A DNA stretch of 64,000 bases from JAGVSR01 sp031413815 (lineage in GTDB: Bacteria > Pseudomonadota > Alphaproteobacteria > Rhizobiales > Hyphomicrobiaceae), in assembly GCA_031413815.1 (NCBI GenBank), contig JANOFU010000071.1:1-64000 (forward strand). Direction: 5' to 3'. The position numbers were made by a program, and so were the translations under genes. Position 1 is the first letter of the stretch. Every line of letters starts with the position of its first letter. Below, one piece after another: positions 24,896 to 33,984 of the stretch. The notes beneath the pieces are model-generated. The model saw only the letters and a program-made list of their open reading frames with translations, made no database searches and had not been told where the DNA came from.

Positions 24896-25321
24896 TCACG
24901 CCAAGAGACGAGGTGGTCTCAAGACGGGGTACAACAAGTCCCCGAGAAGAAATGTCTGCGCGACACTTGAATGACGCTGACTGGCCTGATCGAACAGGCT
25001 CAGGCCCGTCATTGCGGGCAAGAGGCCAATCGAAACGCAGCACTGCGCGTGAAACGTGCAGCACGGCTCGTCTGGATCATCCCCGGACGGGCACGGGTCT
25101 GTGGGGCACGCTCGGTCCGCATCGGCGGCGGTCTTGCCGGAATGATGGTGACTATGTTTGTGTCCGTGGCCGCGCTGTCCGGCGGCATCTTCTCCACTCA
25201 AGACATGAACGCGTTCAGACGGCAGATGCTCCGGCATGCCGGCAACCGCGCTCACACCATTGCCGCACGCGAGTGCCACGACAATGATCCAGGCCAACAC
25301 ACTGCGGGCGCGTCTCAACAT
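24896..25321 (-). CDS. small exported Cys/His-rich protein, first gene of the metal-efflux operon
   Basis: 141 residues. Signal-type N-terminus RSVLAWIIVVALACGNGVSAVAG. The middle contains GHGHKHSHHHSGK, and then a Cys cluster (CPTDPCPSGDDPDEPCCTFHAQCCVSIGLL, seven Cys in 27 residues). It resembles small DUF2946-like proteins often placed before copper or zinc efflux genes. It lies 155 bases upstream of the adaptor gene on the same strand. Metal binding or sensing in the periplasm is inferred from composition and context. Confidence 0.72.
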   Translation of the reverse strand: MLRRARSVLAWIIVVALACGNGVSAVAGMPEHLPSERVHVLSGEDAAGQRGHGHKHSHHHSGKTAADADRACPTDPCPSGDDPDEPCCTFHAQCCVSIGLLPAMTGLSLFDQASQRHSSVAQTFLLGDLLYPVLRPPRLLA

Positions 25322-25682
25322 GCCTTTCCTTAGACCGCTATTCGTCTTTCAGGTCAAGACGAATGGGCCTTTCCAACTCCGCAGGATGGCACAAAGTCCT
25401 GAACATGACATGAAATTTAGGAATGGTGTTTCCCAAGCTCAGAGAACTACCCTTTCGTATCGTCTGAACTGCAATATGCCGCGAACTGGCATCGTGTGCT
25501 GCGTCCGGCCGGCATGCGGTCTTGCAAGATGGCGGACAAATTCGTGTCCGTCACCGGTGACCCTGCGACGGAGTTCTCCGCAATTCCGGCATGCCTGTTC
25601 GATCCGCCATGCATGCTGATTGAAAAGTTGTCGGGGTGCCTTCGCTTGTCGCGTCGTTTGACACAACCTACGGGCGACCCCC
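25322..25682. other. gene-free region between the metal-efflux operon and the sensor kinase
   Basis: About 360 bases. No supported gene was found. The part nearest 25330 should hold the promoter of the metal-efflux operon (minus strand); an inverted pair ATTCGTCTT...AAGACGAAT at 25338-25361 is a candidate regulator site. Confidence 0.4.
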
Positions 25683-27098
25683 CTACAACGGCACGGAAAT
25701 GACGGCCCGCAATCCGCCCATGGAGCTTTCGCCGAGGGCGACGTTGCCACCGTGGCTTTTGGCGATGTCGCGGGCGATGGCGAGGCCGAGGCCGGAGTTG
25801 CCTTCGTCCTGATTGCGCGCCTTATCGATGCGGTAGAACGGCCTGAAGACGTTGTCGCGCTCTTTGGCGGGAATGCCGGGGCCGTTGTCGTCGACTTCAA
25901 TGCGCAGCCACTGGCCCTCGGTTGCCGCGCGAATAACGATGCGATCGCCATAGCGGACGGCGTTGGACACGAGGTTGGTGATGGCGCGCTTGAAGGCATT
26001 GCGTTTCAGGGGCAGCACAAGGTCCGTCTTGCTGCGCCGCAGTTTGAGGTCGATTGGCGTGCCGTAAACCTGGGCCTCTTCGTAGATTTCTTCCATCATC
26101 AGACGCAGGTTGGTGGGCTTGGCTTCTTCCCCGCCGTCGCCGCGCGCAAACGCCAGGTAGTCCTCCAGCATGTGCTGCATTTCGTTGATGTCAGACCGCA
26201 TGGACCGCGTTTCGGGATTGTCCTCCAGGAATGCCAGTTCAAGTTTGAATCGCGTAAGGACAGTTCTCAGGTCGTGGCTGACCCCCGCCAGCATCGTGGT
26301 GCGCTGCTCGACATGCTGCGTGATGCGGTCGCGCATTTCGATGAACGATTGCGAGGCTTGGCGCACTTCACGCGCGCCCCGCGGCTTGAAATCATCGGGA
26401 ACAGGGCGGCCCTTGCCGAACGCATCCGCCGCTTCGGCCAGCCGCAGGATAGGCTTGATCTGATTGCGCAAGAACAGAATCGACACGGTCAGCAAGATGA
26501 CCGATGTGCCGACCATCCAGAGCAGGAAGATGTGTGAGTTCGACGCGTAAGTCTGGGTGCGCGTCGCGATGAAGCGCAAAATGGCGTTCTCATGTTGAAC
26601 GCGGATCTCAACATGTTTCGACTGACCAACAGTGTCGATCCAGAACGGGCGCTGGACGTGCCGTGAAATTTCCTTCGACAACGCGCGGTCAAGCAGACTG
26701 AAGAACGGCTTAGGGCCCGCAGCGGGCAGATCGCCAGGTGGCAAGATCTGCAGCGAGAGATTGAGCTTGTCGCGGGCCAGTTCGACCAAACGGCTGTTGG
26801 CAGTGCGGTCGAGGCTGGCGTCATAGATTTCGATAAGCGCTGCGATATCGCGCGCGGTTGCCTCCGACAGCCGCCGCGTGACCGCTTGCCAATGCCGTTC
26901 CATAAAGACGAAGGCAATGACGCCTTCCAGCACGACGATTGGCGCGATGATGATGATCAATGCACGCGCATAAAGGCCCTTCGGCAGCCATTCGCTGATG
27001 TGATGAGCCGCCATTGCAGAGTTGATGCGCAGCCAGCTGCGGGCAGCCGTCAGCCAGTGAACGGCAGGTGTCGGGCGTGCGTCGTGTCCGGCAACCAT
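25683..27098 (-). CDS. EnvZ-like sensor histidine kinase
   Basis: About 471 residues. Membrane sensor: TM1 near residues 45-65 (ARALIIIIAPIVVLEGVIAFVF), a periplasmic domain of about 120 residues, TM2 near 190-210 (IFLLWMVGTSVILLTVSILFL) and a HAMP linker. The HisKA box is MLAGVSHDLRTVLTRFKLELAFL with the phospho-His near residue 275. The HATPase has N box ITNLVSNAVRYG, G1 VDDNGPGIP and G2 GNSGLGLAIA. It is the third gene of a MarR/regulator/kinase operon, 32 bases after the response regulator. The ATG at 27098 is preferred to an upstream TTG. The signal sensed is unknown. Confidence 0.92.
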   Translation of the reverse strand: MVAGHDARPTPAVHWLTAARSWLRINSAMAAHHISEWLPKGLYARALIIIIAPIVVLEGVIAFVFMERHWQAVTRRLSEATARDIAALIEIYDASLDRTANSRLVELARDKLNLSLQILPPGDLPAAGPKPFFSLLDRALSKEISRHVQRPFWIDTVGQSKHVEIRVQHENAILRFIATRTQTYASNSHIFLLWMVGTSVILLTVSILFLRNQIKPILRLAEAADAFGKGRPVPDDFKPRGAREVRQASQSFIEMRDRITQHVEQRTTMLAGVSHDLRTVLTRFKLELAFLEDNPETRSMRSDINEMQHMLEDYLAFARGDGGEEAKPTNLRLMMEEIYEEAQVYGTPIDLKLRRSKTDLVLPLKRNAFKRAITNLVSNAVRYGDRIVIRAATEGQWLRIEVDDNGPGIPAKERDNVFRPFYRIDKARNQDEGNSGLGLAIARDIAKSHGGNVALGESSMGGLRAVISVPL

Positions 27099-27130
27099 TG
27101 CGATCAAGCCTGCTCTCGGTCTCAGTCCGT

Positions 27131-27844
27131 TCAGTCCGTGTAGAGGATGTAGCCTTTGCCGCGCACCGTTTGCAGATAAGCGGGATTGGATGGGTCTGTT
27201 TCGATTTTGCGCCGGAGCCGGTTGATCTGCACGTCAATCGCCCGTTCGCTGCCGGTGTTATCGTCACTTGACAGTTCATGGCGTGGAATGGGCGTGCCGC
27301 GGCGCTGGGCGAACAGGCGTAACAAGTCGCGCTCGCGTTCCGTGAGCTTGACCGGTTCGTCGTCGTGCTTCAGTTCCCCCCGCGCGATGTAGAACACGTA
27401 CGACCCCATGCGGACTTCATCAGCCGGTCCGGTCACGGGCTGGCCGCGGCGCAGAATGTTGCGCAGCCGCAGCAGGAGTTCGCGGGGTTCAAAGGGCTTG
27501 GTAATGTATTCGTCGCTGATTTCCAGGCCTTCAATGCGTTGTTCAGCATCGGCCCGCGCCGTTAAAAGACACACCGGCAGCATGGTGGTTGATTTGATCT
27601 CCTTAGCCAGCGACAACCCGCTCTCGCCGGGCATCATCACGTCGAGTAAGATCAGATCGAACGCCAGCCCGCGCATCGCAGAACGGGCGGTCAGCGCATC
27701 TTCGGCTGTTGTCACGCGGAAGCCGTTTTCGAGCAGGTAGCGGGCGAGCAGATCGCGGATTTTGAGGTCGTCGTCGACGACAAGGATGTGCTTGGCATCG
27801 TCGGGCAACGGCTCAATCTTGCGGGAGGCTGATACGCTGGTCAT
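27131..27844 (-). CDS. OmpR-family response regulator
   Basis: 237 residues. Receiver domain: ILVVDDDLKIRDLL with acidic pocket residues near 24-26, phospho-accepting D68 in LILLDVMMPGESGL, and the conserved Lys in YITKPFEPRELLLRL. The C-terminal winged helix (LTERERDLLRLFAQRRGTPIPRHEL...ERAIDVQINRLRRKIE...VRGKGYIL) is the OmpR/PhoB DNA-binding type. It overlaps the MarR gene by 4 bases and precedes the kinase, so the three are co-transcribed and the kinase is its cognate partner. Targets unknown; ilvE, divergent next to the operon, is one candidate. Confidence 0.95.
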   Translation of the reverse strand: MTSVSASRKIEPLPDDAKHILVVDDDLKIRDLLARYLLENGFRVTTAEDALTARSAMRGLAFDLILLDVMMPGESGLSLAKEIKSTTMLPVCLLTARADAEQRIEGLEISDEYITKPFEPRELLLRLRNILRRGQPVTGPADEVRMGSYVFYIARGELKHDDEPVKLTERERDLLRLFAQRRGTPIPRHELSSDDNTGSERAIDVQINRLRRKIETDPSNPAYLQTVRGKGYILYTD

Positions 27845-28425
27845 GCCGCGTCTCCTTTATCCTCCGGTCGCCCGGAAGGATCGGACCACTTGACGAGCCC
27901 GGCGACTTGGCCGCGCTCACTCTGCTCGATCATCGCCAGCAAAAACCGGCGAGTTGCAGCATCGGCCCCAGGTCCGGCTTCTGCCAACGCGGCCTCAATC
28001 CGTTGCACTTGGAGCACCGACAATTTGCCGGCGAGTTTGTTGCCTTTTGCGGTGGCATAGAGCCGCCGCTCACGCAGATCTTCGGGCCCAGGCTTTTGCT
28101 CAACGAAGCCCTTCTCGCGCAGCTCTTTCAGAACGCGAGCGAGGCTTTGCTTGGTGATCTTGAGAATAACGAGTAATTCGGCAACCTTGAGGCCGGGATT
28201 GCGGTGCACGAAATGCAGCACGCGATGGTGCGCGCGGCCGAAATTGTATTGCTCAAGGATCGCGTCCGGGCCGCTCGTGAAATTGCGGTAGGCGAAGTAC
28301 AGCAACTCCGCGAATGTGATGAGCGTGTCGCGGCCCTTTTCGAGGCCTTTGACCGGCCCGGCCACGGCACCGGAAGCGGACACCAGCCGCGGGGCCCGGG
28401 AGTTCTCGGAAGTTATGTCAGTCAT
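27841..28425 (-). CDS. MarR-family transcriptional regulator
   Basis: 194 residues. The winged helix region is seen in HHRVLHFVHRNPGLKVAELLVILKITKQSLARVLKELREKGFVEQKPGPEDLRERRLYATAKG (about residues 67-130), with the wing RERRLYAT. The flanking helices form the dimer interface. The N-terminal 30 residues are variable. It is the first gene of the MarR/OmpR/EnvZ operon and divergent from ilvE across about 197 bases, an arrangement I recall as common in Rhizobiales. A GTCA...TGAC half-site pair around its start could be its operator, suggesting autoregulation; this is weak evidence. Confidence 0.9.
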   Translation of the reverse strand: MTDITSENSRAPRLVSASGAVAGPVKGLEKGRDTLITFAELLYFAYRNFTSGPDAILEQYNFGRAHHRVLHFVHRNPGLKVAELLVILKITKQSLARVLKELREKGFVEQKPGPEDLRERRLYATAKGNKLAGKLSVLQVQRIEAALAEAGPGADAATRRFLLAMIEQSERGQVAGLVKWSDPSGRPEDKGDAA

Positions 28426-28622
28426 GTTGACTTATTTGACGCCGATTGGTACGCGTGGCAAGTCATTTTGCATTGAAGATTGAACACGTTCTTCAGGCGG
28501 AATGAGCCAGTTTCCCGTCTTAAGGTTGTTCTGGCTCTGACCGATGGAGACCCCGCGCGGCTCAAGCAGCCGCGCCGTGTTCCGACCCTTTTAATGCGGC
28601 ACTCCCGGAGGTCTTAGACGGC

Positions 28623-29519
28623 ATGATTCAACCCGCACCGTATCACGATCGCGATGGGTCTATCTGGTTTGACGGTACATTGGTGCCATGGCGGGACGCC
28701 AATGTGCATATCCTGACGCACGCTTTGCATTATGCCAGCGCTGTATTCGAGGGCGAGCGATCCTATGGCGGGGAAATCTTCAAGCTGACGGAACATACCG
28801 AGCGGCTGATCGAGTCAGCCCGCATGCTGGACTTTGAAATTCCATATTCAGTGGCTGAGATCGATGCCGCGTGCCGGGCAACCCTCACGGCCAATAACCT
28901 GAGCGATGGTTACGTGCGTCCGATCGCGTGGCGCGGCAGCGAGCAGATGGGCGTGTCAGCCCAGAACAGCAAAATCCATTTGGCAGTCGCGGCCTGGAAT
29001 TGGGGATCGTACTTCGACAAGGCCGAACGGCTGCGCGGTATTCGCGTGGCGCTGGCGCACTATCGCCGTCCCGATCCCGCGACCATTCCGTCGAAAGCAA
29101 AGGCGACGGGTCTCTATATGATTTGTACGATTGAGAAGCATCGCGCGGAGCGTGCTGGATATGCCGATGCCATGATGCTTGATTGGCGCGGGCACGTGGC
29201 GGAGTGTACCGGCGCCAACATGTTCTTCATCAAGGACGGTGCGCTGCATACGCCCGTTGCGGATTGCTTTCTGAACGGGATCACACGCCAAACCGTCATC
29301 GAACTCGCCAAGCGGCGCGGCATTGAAGTTCATGAGCGGACCATCATGCCCGACGAGTTGTCGTCGTTTAGCGAGTGCTTCATCGTCGGCACAGCGGCCG
29401 AAGTGACGCCGGTTCGCGAAATCGGCCCGCATCAGTTCCACCCGGGGCGGATGTGCGAAACGCTGCTCAACGACTACATGGCTGAAGTGCAACCTAAGAA
29501 GCAGGCCGCCGCTGAGTAA
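28623..29519 (+). CDS. ilvE: branched-chain amino acid aminotransferase
   Basis: PLP enzyme that interconverts Val, Leu or Ile with their 2-oxo acids. 298 residues, fold-type IV. Seen: WFDGTLVPWRDANVHILTHALHYASAVFEGERSY near the N-terminus, RLIESARML, the lysine region SKAKATGLYMICTIEKHRAERAGYADAMMLD (PLP Lys expected near residue 159), ECTGANMFFIKDG, the GITRQTVIELAKRRGIEVHER motif and VGTAAEVTPV. GGAGG lies upstream of the ATG. It is a single gene divergent from the MarR/two-component operon. Confidence 0.94.
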   Translation: MIQPAPYHDRDGSIWFDGTLVPWRDANVHILTHALHYASAVFEGERSYGGEIFKLTEHTERLIESARMLDFEIPYSVAEIDAACRATLTANNLSDGYVRPIAWRGSEQMGVSAQNSKIHLAVAAWNWGSYFDKAERLRGIRVALAHYRRPDPATIPSKAKATGLYMICTIEKHRAERAGYADAMMLDWRGHVAECTGANMFFIKDGALHTPVADCFLNGITRQTVIELAKRRGIEVHERTIMPDELSSFSECFIVGTAAEVTPVREIGPHQFHPGRMCETLLNDYMAEVQPKKQAAAE

Positions 29520-29647
29520 AGTCAGCGTTGCCTGGGTGGCACAGAGGGCACTCCAGTTCACCAACTGCTGATGGTGCGGATTGCGTTTGCCGCCGTCCTG
29601 GCCGACACTCAACTCTCATGTCGGTCATCTGGACGGAGAGCACGGTT

Positions 29648-29926
29648 ATGCCTCGCAATCGCGCCAAATTCGCCAGTCTGTTCTTAGCCGTCATGGCTAT
29701 CATGACGGCGATAAGTGGCTCGCCGGTCTGGGCTCAAAGTGCCTCCGGCGTCAATCCGCAGCGCGACTGCCAGACAATCACCACCTGCCGGTTCACCAAG
29801 GGCGGATCGTATCGCGGGTGCTTGTCGTCCTACAGCTGCCGGACCTGCCGCTTCGTGCCGGCGCGATGCTCCATCGGGCAAGCGCGCGGCAAATGCCAAG
29901 AACTACAGTGCGGCTGGGGCGCGTGA
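29648..29926 (+). CDS. small exported cysteine-rich protein
   Basis: 92 residues. Start ATG at 29648 with GGAGAG upstream. Signal peptide FASLFLAVMAIMTAISGSPVWA. The mature part has eight Cys in about 50 residues (DCQTITTCRF; RGCLSSYSCRTCRFVPARCS; RGKCQELQCGWG), arranged as likely disulfides. No homologous family recalled with certainty; similar one-domain Cys-rich proteins occur in Hyphomicrobiales. Function unknown. Confidence 0.7.
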   Translation: MPRNRAKFASLFLAVMAIMTAISGSPVWAQSASGVNPQRDCQTITTCRFTKGGSYRGCLSSYSCRTCRFVPARCSIGQARGKCQELQCGWGA

Positions 29927-29944
29927 CGGACGCGTGGCGTGCTG

Positions 29945-30205
29945 TTAAGCGGGGTGCCCGCGGAGTGCGGCGAACACCACGCCGAGGAACACCGCAATCG
30001 AGACGGCCATCGTAGCCAGCGTTGCGGTGGCTGGAGTAGAGCCCAGAACCGTAGCGACGCCGCCAAACACAGCCGTCCAGAACACGGCCGGCAACACAGT
30101 GACTATCAGAAATCCGCTCGCTGCGTCGCTGGCCTCTTGTGACGCGGGCGCTGCAATCACCTCGCCGTCAATCAGTTGGCTGTCCAAAACACTCGTAGCT
30201 CGCAT
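29945..30205 (-). CDS. small membrane protein, 86 residues
   Basis: A polar N-terminus (MRATSVLDSQLIDGEVIAAPASQEASDA) is followed by two transmembrane helices (GFLIVTVLPAVFWTAVFGGVATVL and ATLATMAVSIAVFLGVVFAALRG). Its stop lies 18 bases beyond that of the Cys-rich gene, in convergent orientation. Not recognised further; inner-membrane location inferred. Confidence 0.6.
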   Translation of the reverse strand: MRATSVLDSQLIDGEVIAAPASQEASDAASGFLIVTVLPAVFWTAVFGGVATVLGSTPATATLATMAVSIAVFLGVVFAALRGHPA

Positions 30206-30452
30206 CGTGGGCTATTCCCTGCTTTGAAAATGAAGATGCACGAACCCGCTTCAATGCTCCAACTATCGCTGCCCGGCTGTAAACAAGCTGCTAACAGGCA
30301 GCTTTCACGGCAACGGAGCCGTAATCAATCTTAACAACCAGTTATCCAACGGCCTCCGTGTACTGCTGTTGCCCGGAAGTTCCGTCGCCTGCCGCACTGC
30401 AGCATTGCGGTCCTGTACTGAAGTGATTGCCAGCCCCCTAAAATCAGGCCAA

Positions 30453-32117
30453 ATGCTTGGCAAAACACCCGCGCCCTCACGAGTTTATGCTGCAGTGCCC
30501 AATTCGTACGACATCGCCGTTATCGGCGGCGGCCACAACGGCCTGACCACGGCGGCGTATCTTGCGCGATCGGGTCTCAAGGCCGTCGTGCTCGAAAAGA
30601 ACGCCGTCGTTGGCGGCGCAGCCCTCACGGAAGAATTTCATCCTGGCTTTCGCAATTCGGTCGCGTCCTACACGGTCAGCCTTCTCAACCCGAAAATCAT
30701 TCGCGATCTTGACCTCGAGCGATACGGCCTTCGTATCGTAGAACGCCCGGCCGCCAACTTTCTTCCGTTAGAAACCGGATCAGGGTTAATGCTGCCGTAC
30801 GGAATGGCGGCGCGGCAGAAGGCTCTAGCCGGGTTTTCGATCAAAGATGCCGGGCGGTATCCAGCCTACGACGCGGCGCTTGAGAGGGCGGCGGACGTGT
30901 TGCGCGACCTGATCTTGCGCACACCGCCCAACGCTGGCGGCGGACTAATCCAGCTTTTGAAGGGCGCGGGAACCGGCCGGCGGATTCTTGGGCTGTCGCT
31001 CGACGATCAGCGGCTGCTAGCTGACCTATTCACAAAGAGTGCCTCGGATTTTCTCGGGCGCTGGTTTGAGAACGATCACATCAAAGCGCTGTTTGCGTTT
31101 GATGGCATTGTTGGATCGTTGGCGGCGCCATCAACGCCGGGTACGGCCTATGTTCTGCTGCATCACTGCTTCGGCGAAGTGAACGGCAAGACGGGTGTGT
31201 GGGGCCATGCCATCGGCGGTATGGGCGCGATCACGCAAGCGATGGCTAAGTCGGCGCAAGCCCGCGGCGTGGAGATCCGCACCCATGCGGCCGTGTCGCG
31301 TGTTCTGGTGGAGGGTGGCCGCGCCGCAGGCGTCGTGCTCAGCGACGGCATGGAAATCCGTGCGCGCGTGGTGGCCGCTAACGTCGGGCCCAAACTGTTG
31401 TTCCGTGATTTGGTACCGGAGGATGCGATTGACCCGGACATCCGTGCGCGCTTCGTCAACATCAAAATGGGTTCCGGGTCGTTCCGCATGAACCTCGCGC
31501 TGTCTGAATTGCCCGAGTTCACGAGCCGGCCAGGCAGGACCCAGCAAGACCATCATGGTGCTGGCATCGTTATAGGACCGACACTCGACTATCTGGAACG
31601 GGCCTATCTCGATGCGCGCCTCAACGGTTGGGCAAGCAAGCCCGTCGTGGAAATGCTGATCCCGTCAACTCTCGATCCCGGTCTCGCCCCGCCCGGCCAG
31701 CACGTGGCGAGCTTGTTCGTGCAGCATGTCTTGCCGCATTTGCCCACGGGACGAAGCTGGCAAGATCCACGTGAGAAAGAGTCCTTTGCCGATGTCGTCG
31801 TTGATACGCTCGCGCACTACGCACCGAACATTAAGACCGCGATCGTCGGCCGGCAGGTGCTGTCGCCGCTCGATCTTGAGCACCGCTTTGGCCTGATCGA
31901 CGGCGATATTTTCCATGGGCAGTTGTCGCTCGACCAGCTGTTCTCGCTGCGTCCGGTTCTGGGATATGCGGATTACCGGATGCCCTTGCGCGGGCTTTAC
32001 TTGTGCGGATCTGGTGCTCATCCCGGCGGCGGCGTCAGCGGCGTTCCCGGCCACAATGCCGCGCGGGAGATTTTGAAGGATCTAAAGGTGGCCCGGCTCG
32101 GTATGAAGCAGTGGTGA
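30453..32117 (+). CDS. FAD-dependent oxidoreductase, phytoene-desaturase-like (PYROXD2 type)
   Basis: 554 residues from the ATG at 30453, chosen because YDIAVIGGGHNGLTTAAYLARSGLKAVVLEKN (dinucleotide fold with GGGHNG) then starts near residue 17; longer frames add only non-conserved sequence. VVGGAALTEEFHPGFRNSVASY follows. The C-terminus has GLYLCGSGAHPGGGVSGVPGHNAAREIL, which completes the FAD site as in carotenoid desaturases and PYROXD2. No carotenoid genes are nearby, so a general amine/alkene oxidoreductase role is safer. It starts a plus-strand run with a flavin reductase, arfB and hyi. Confidence 0.85.
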   Translation: MLGKTPAPSRVYAAVPNSYDIAVIGGGHNGLTTAAYLARSGLKAVVLEKNAVVGGAALTEEFHPGFRNSVASYTVSLLNPKIIRDLDLERYGLRIVERPAANFLPLETGSGLMLPYGMAARQKALAGFSIKDAGRYPAYDAALERAADVLRDLILRTPPNAGGGLIQLLKGAGTGRRILGLSLDDQRLLADLFTKSASDFLGRWFENDHIKALFAFDGIVGSLAAPSTPGTAYVLLHHCFGEVNGKTGVWGHAIGGMGAITQAMAKSAQARGVEIRTHAAVSRVLVEGGRAAGVVLSDGMEIRARVVAANVGPKLLFRDLVPEDAIDPDIRARFVNIKMGSGSFRMNLALSELPEFTSRPGRTQQDHHGAGIVIGPTLDYLERAYLDARLNGWASKPVVEMLIPSTLDPGLAPPGQHVASLFVQHVLPHLPTGRSWQDPREKESFADVVVDTLAHYAPNIKTAIVGRQVLSPLDLEHRFGLIDGDIFHGQLSLDQLFSLRPVLGYADYRMPLRGLYLCGSGAHPGGGVSGVPGHNAAREILKDLKVARLGMKQW

Positions 32118-32151
32118 TACGCTGCTGGAACTTGAACGTGAGGGCGCGGGA

Positions 32152-32637
32152 ATGAATTCGGAAGACTATCGCGCCTTGATGCGCCATCAGGCGGGGGCCG
32201 TGACGGTGATTGCGGCAGGGACAGCGGGCCAACGTGCAGGGCTGACCGCGACGGCGTTTTCCTCGCTGTCGGACGATCCGCCGACGATCTTAGCGTGCGT
32301 CAATCAGAAGTCGGATACGCACGCCGTCATCGAGGACACCAAGGCGTTCAGCGTCAACATTCTGGCAAGTGATCAGCAGGACGTGGCCGAACGCTTCGCC
32401 GGCAAGGGTGGGAATAAGGGCGAGCAGAGGTTTGCAGGCCAGGAGTGGCTGACGCTGATGACGGGGGCGCCGGTTCTTGCGCGGGCTCTCGCCAGTCTTG
32501 ACTGCGAGTTGCTGGATGCGCATTCGTTTGCCACGCACTCGATTTTCATCGGGCGGGTCGCGGGCGGAAAAGTGCGGGCGGAAGCCCAGCCGCTGCTGTA
32601 CTTCCGCAATGACTATTGGGACCTGGAAACCCGCTAG
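32152..32637 (+). CDS. flavin reductase-like FMN-binding protein
   Basis: 161 residues with the split-barrel flavin reductase pattern: ALMRHQAGAVTVIAAG at the N-terminus, RAGLTATAFSSLSDDPPTILACVNQKSDTHAVI (FMN contacts near residues 29-60), FSVNILASDQQDVAERFAG, and HSIFIGRV. These reductases supply reduced FMN to partner monooxygenases. Placement 35 bases after an FAD oxidoreductase gene makes a partnership possible but not proven. GAGGG lies upstream of the ATG. Confidence 0.9.
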   Translation: MNSEDYRALMRHQAGAVTVIAAGTAGQRAGLTATAFSSLSDDPPTILACVNQKSDTHAVIEDTKAFSVNILASDQQDVAERFAGKGGNKGEQRFAGQEWLTLMTGAPVLARALASLDCELLDAHSFATHSIFIGRVAGGKVRAEAQPLLYFRNDYWDLETR

Positions 32638-32664
32638 GGTTGGGTTGTGATCGGGCTGGCTGGG

Positions 32665-33084
32665 ATGCGCATCAACGACACAGTCACGATCGACGAACGC
32701 GACCTCGAAGAACGCTTTGTGCGGTCGTCGGGTCCCGGCGGGCAGAATGTCAACAAGGTATCGACGGCGGTCGAGCTGCGGTTTGATGTGCGCCACTCGG
32801 CGAGCCTGTCCATGGGCGCACGCGACCGGTTGGTGCGGCTGGCGGGACGGCGGCTGACAGATGAGGGCGTGCTCGTGATCCGGGCCGACCGGTTCCGCAC
32901 GCAGGAGCGCAATCGTGATGATGCTCGCGAGCGGCTGGCCGAGCTGATCCGCGAAGCGCTGGTGGTGCCGAAGAAGCGGATCGCGACGAAGGTGTCGCGC
33001 GGGGCCAAGGCGCGCCGGGTCGATGACAAGACGCGCCGGTCTAAGATCAAGTCCATGCGCCGCTCCAAAAGCGATGCCGAGTAA
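32665..33084 (+). CDS. arfB: alternative ribosome-rescue factor / peptidyl-tRNA hydrolase
   Basis: 139 residues from ATG 32665 (a GTG at 32647 is possible). ArfB (YaeJ) releases peptides from ribosomes stalled on mRNAs lacking a stop codon. Seen: the catalytic GGQ loop in VRSSGPGGQNVNKVSTAVELRFD (near residue 23), VLVIRADRFRTQERNRDDARERLAELI, and the basic C-terminal tail (TKVSRGAKARRVDDKTRRSKIKSMRRSKS), which inserts into the empty mRNA channel. Compact length separates it from RF1/RF2. It is co-directional with the flavin reductase and hyi at close spacing. Confidence 0.94.
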   Translation: MRINDTVTIDERDLEERFVRSSGPGGQNVNKVSTAVELRFDVRHSASLSMGARDRLVRLAGRRLTDEGVLVIRADRFRTQERNRDDARERLAELIREALVVPKKRIATKVSRGAKARRVDDKTRRSKIKSMRRSKSDAE

Positions 33085-33099
33085 ATCGGGGAAGCATTC

Positions 33100-33876
33100 A
33101 TGCCGCGGTTTGCTGCCAATCTCAGTCTGATGTTCACCGAGCGGCCGTTTCTCGATCGCTTTGCAGCGGCCGCAGCGAGCGGGTTCAAGGGCGTTGAGCT
33201 TCTGTTTCCGTATGCCTTCAAAGCCGGCGAGATCCGCGAGCGGCTTGAGGACAATGGTCTTGAACTCGTGCTGTTCAACCTGCCGCCGGGCCATTGGGAC
33301 AAGGGTGAGCGAGGCTACACCGCGCTGCCGGGCCGCGAAGATGAGTTCGCGTCCGCTGTCGATCTGGCGCTGGGATATGCGGAGGAGCTGGCCTGCAAGC
33401 GATTGCACGCGATGGCGGGGCTGACCACGCAGGGTGCCGAGCGGGATACTTATCTAGCGAACCTGAGACTGGCCGCCGCGTGGGCGCAGCCGTCCGGCAT
33501 TGGCATTCTGATTGAGCCGATCAACACGCACGATATGCCGGGTTACTTTCTCAACCGCACCGAAGACGCGCGCGCAGTGATTGAAGACTTGGGCGCGCCA
33601 AATGTTGGGCTGCAGTTCGATCTCTATCATCGCCAGATGATGCAGGGCGGCGTGAAGGCCGCGATTGCCGAGTTCGCCCCGTGGGTGCGCCATTACCAAT
33701 GTGCCAGCCCACCCGATCGCGGCGAACCCGATCAGGGCGATCTCGATTATGCCGACCTGTTCCGGACGATTGATGCGACCGGGTACAAGGGTTGGATCGG
33801 GTGCGAATATAAGCCCAGAGCCGGGACGGAGGCTGGCTTGGGGTGGCCGGCAAAGTGTGGCGTGGACTTGGGGTAA
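33100..33876 (+). CDS. hyi: hydroxypyruvate isomerase-like TIM-barrel sugar isomerase
   Basis: 258 residues of the xylose-isomerase-like TIM-barrel family. Begins PRFAANLSLMFTERPFLDRFAAAAASGFKGVELLFPY, then LVLFNLPPGHWDKGERG, GILIEPINTHDMPGYFL near residue 130 (metal/catalytic Glu), VGLQFDLYHRQMMQGG (Asp/His ligands) and IGCEYKPRAGTEAGLGW near 230 (second Glu). These fit Hyi/OtnI, which interconverts hydroxypyruvate and tartronate semialdehyde in glyoxylate or related sugar-acid use. Gcl and tartronate reductase genes are not nearby. Starts 15 bases after arfB. Confidence 0.88.
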   Translation: MPRFAANLSLMFTERPFLDRFAAAAASGFKGVELLFPYAFKAGEIRERLEDNGLELVLFNLPPGHWDKGERGYTALPGREDEFASAVDLALGYAEELACKRLHAMAGLTTQGAERDTYLANLRLAAAWAQPSGIGILIEPINTHDMPGYFLNRTEDARAVIEDLGAPNVGLQFDLYHRQMMQGGVKAAIAEFAPWVRHYQCASPPDRGEPDQGDLDYADLFRTIDATGYKGWIGCEYKPRAGTEAGLGWPAKCGVDLG

Positions 33877-33984
33877 GGCCGCCAGTTAACGCAGGCACGC
33901 TGATTGCAAAGTTAACCTGAGATCTCAGGGTTAATCCCAATTTGTGGCGCGCTGCAGCCGCTTTCGACTGGTAAGTCATTTCAG

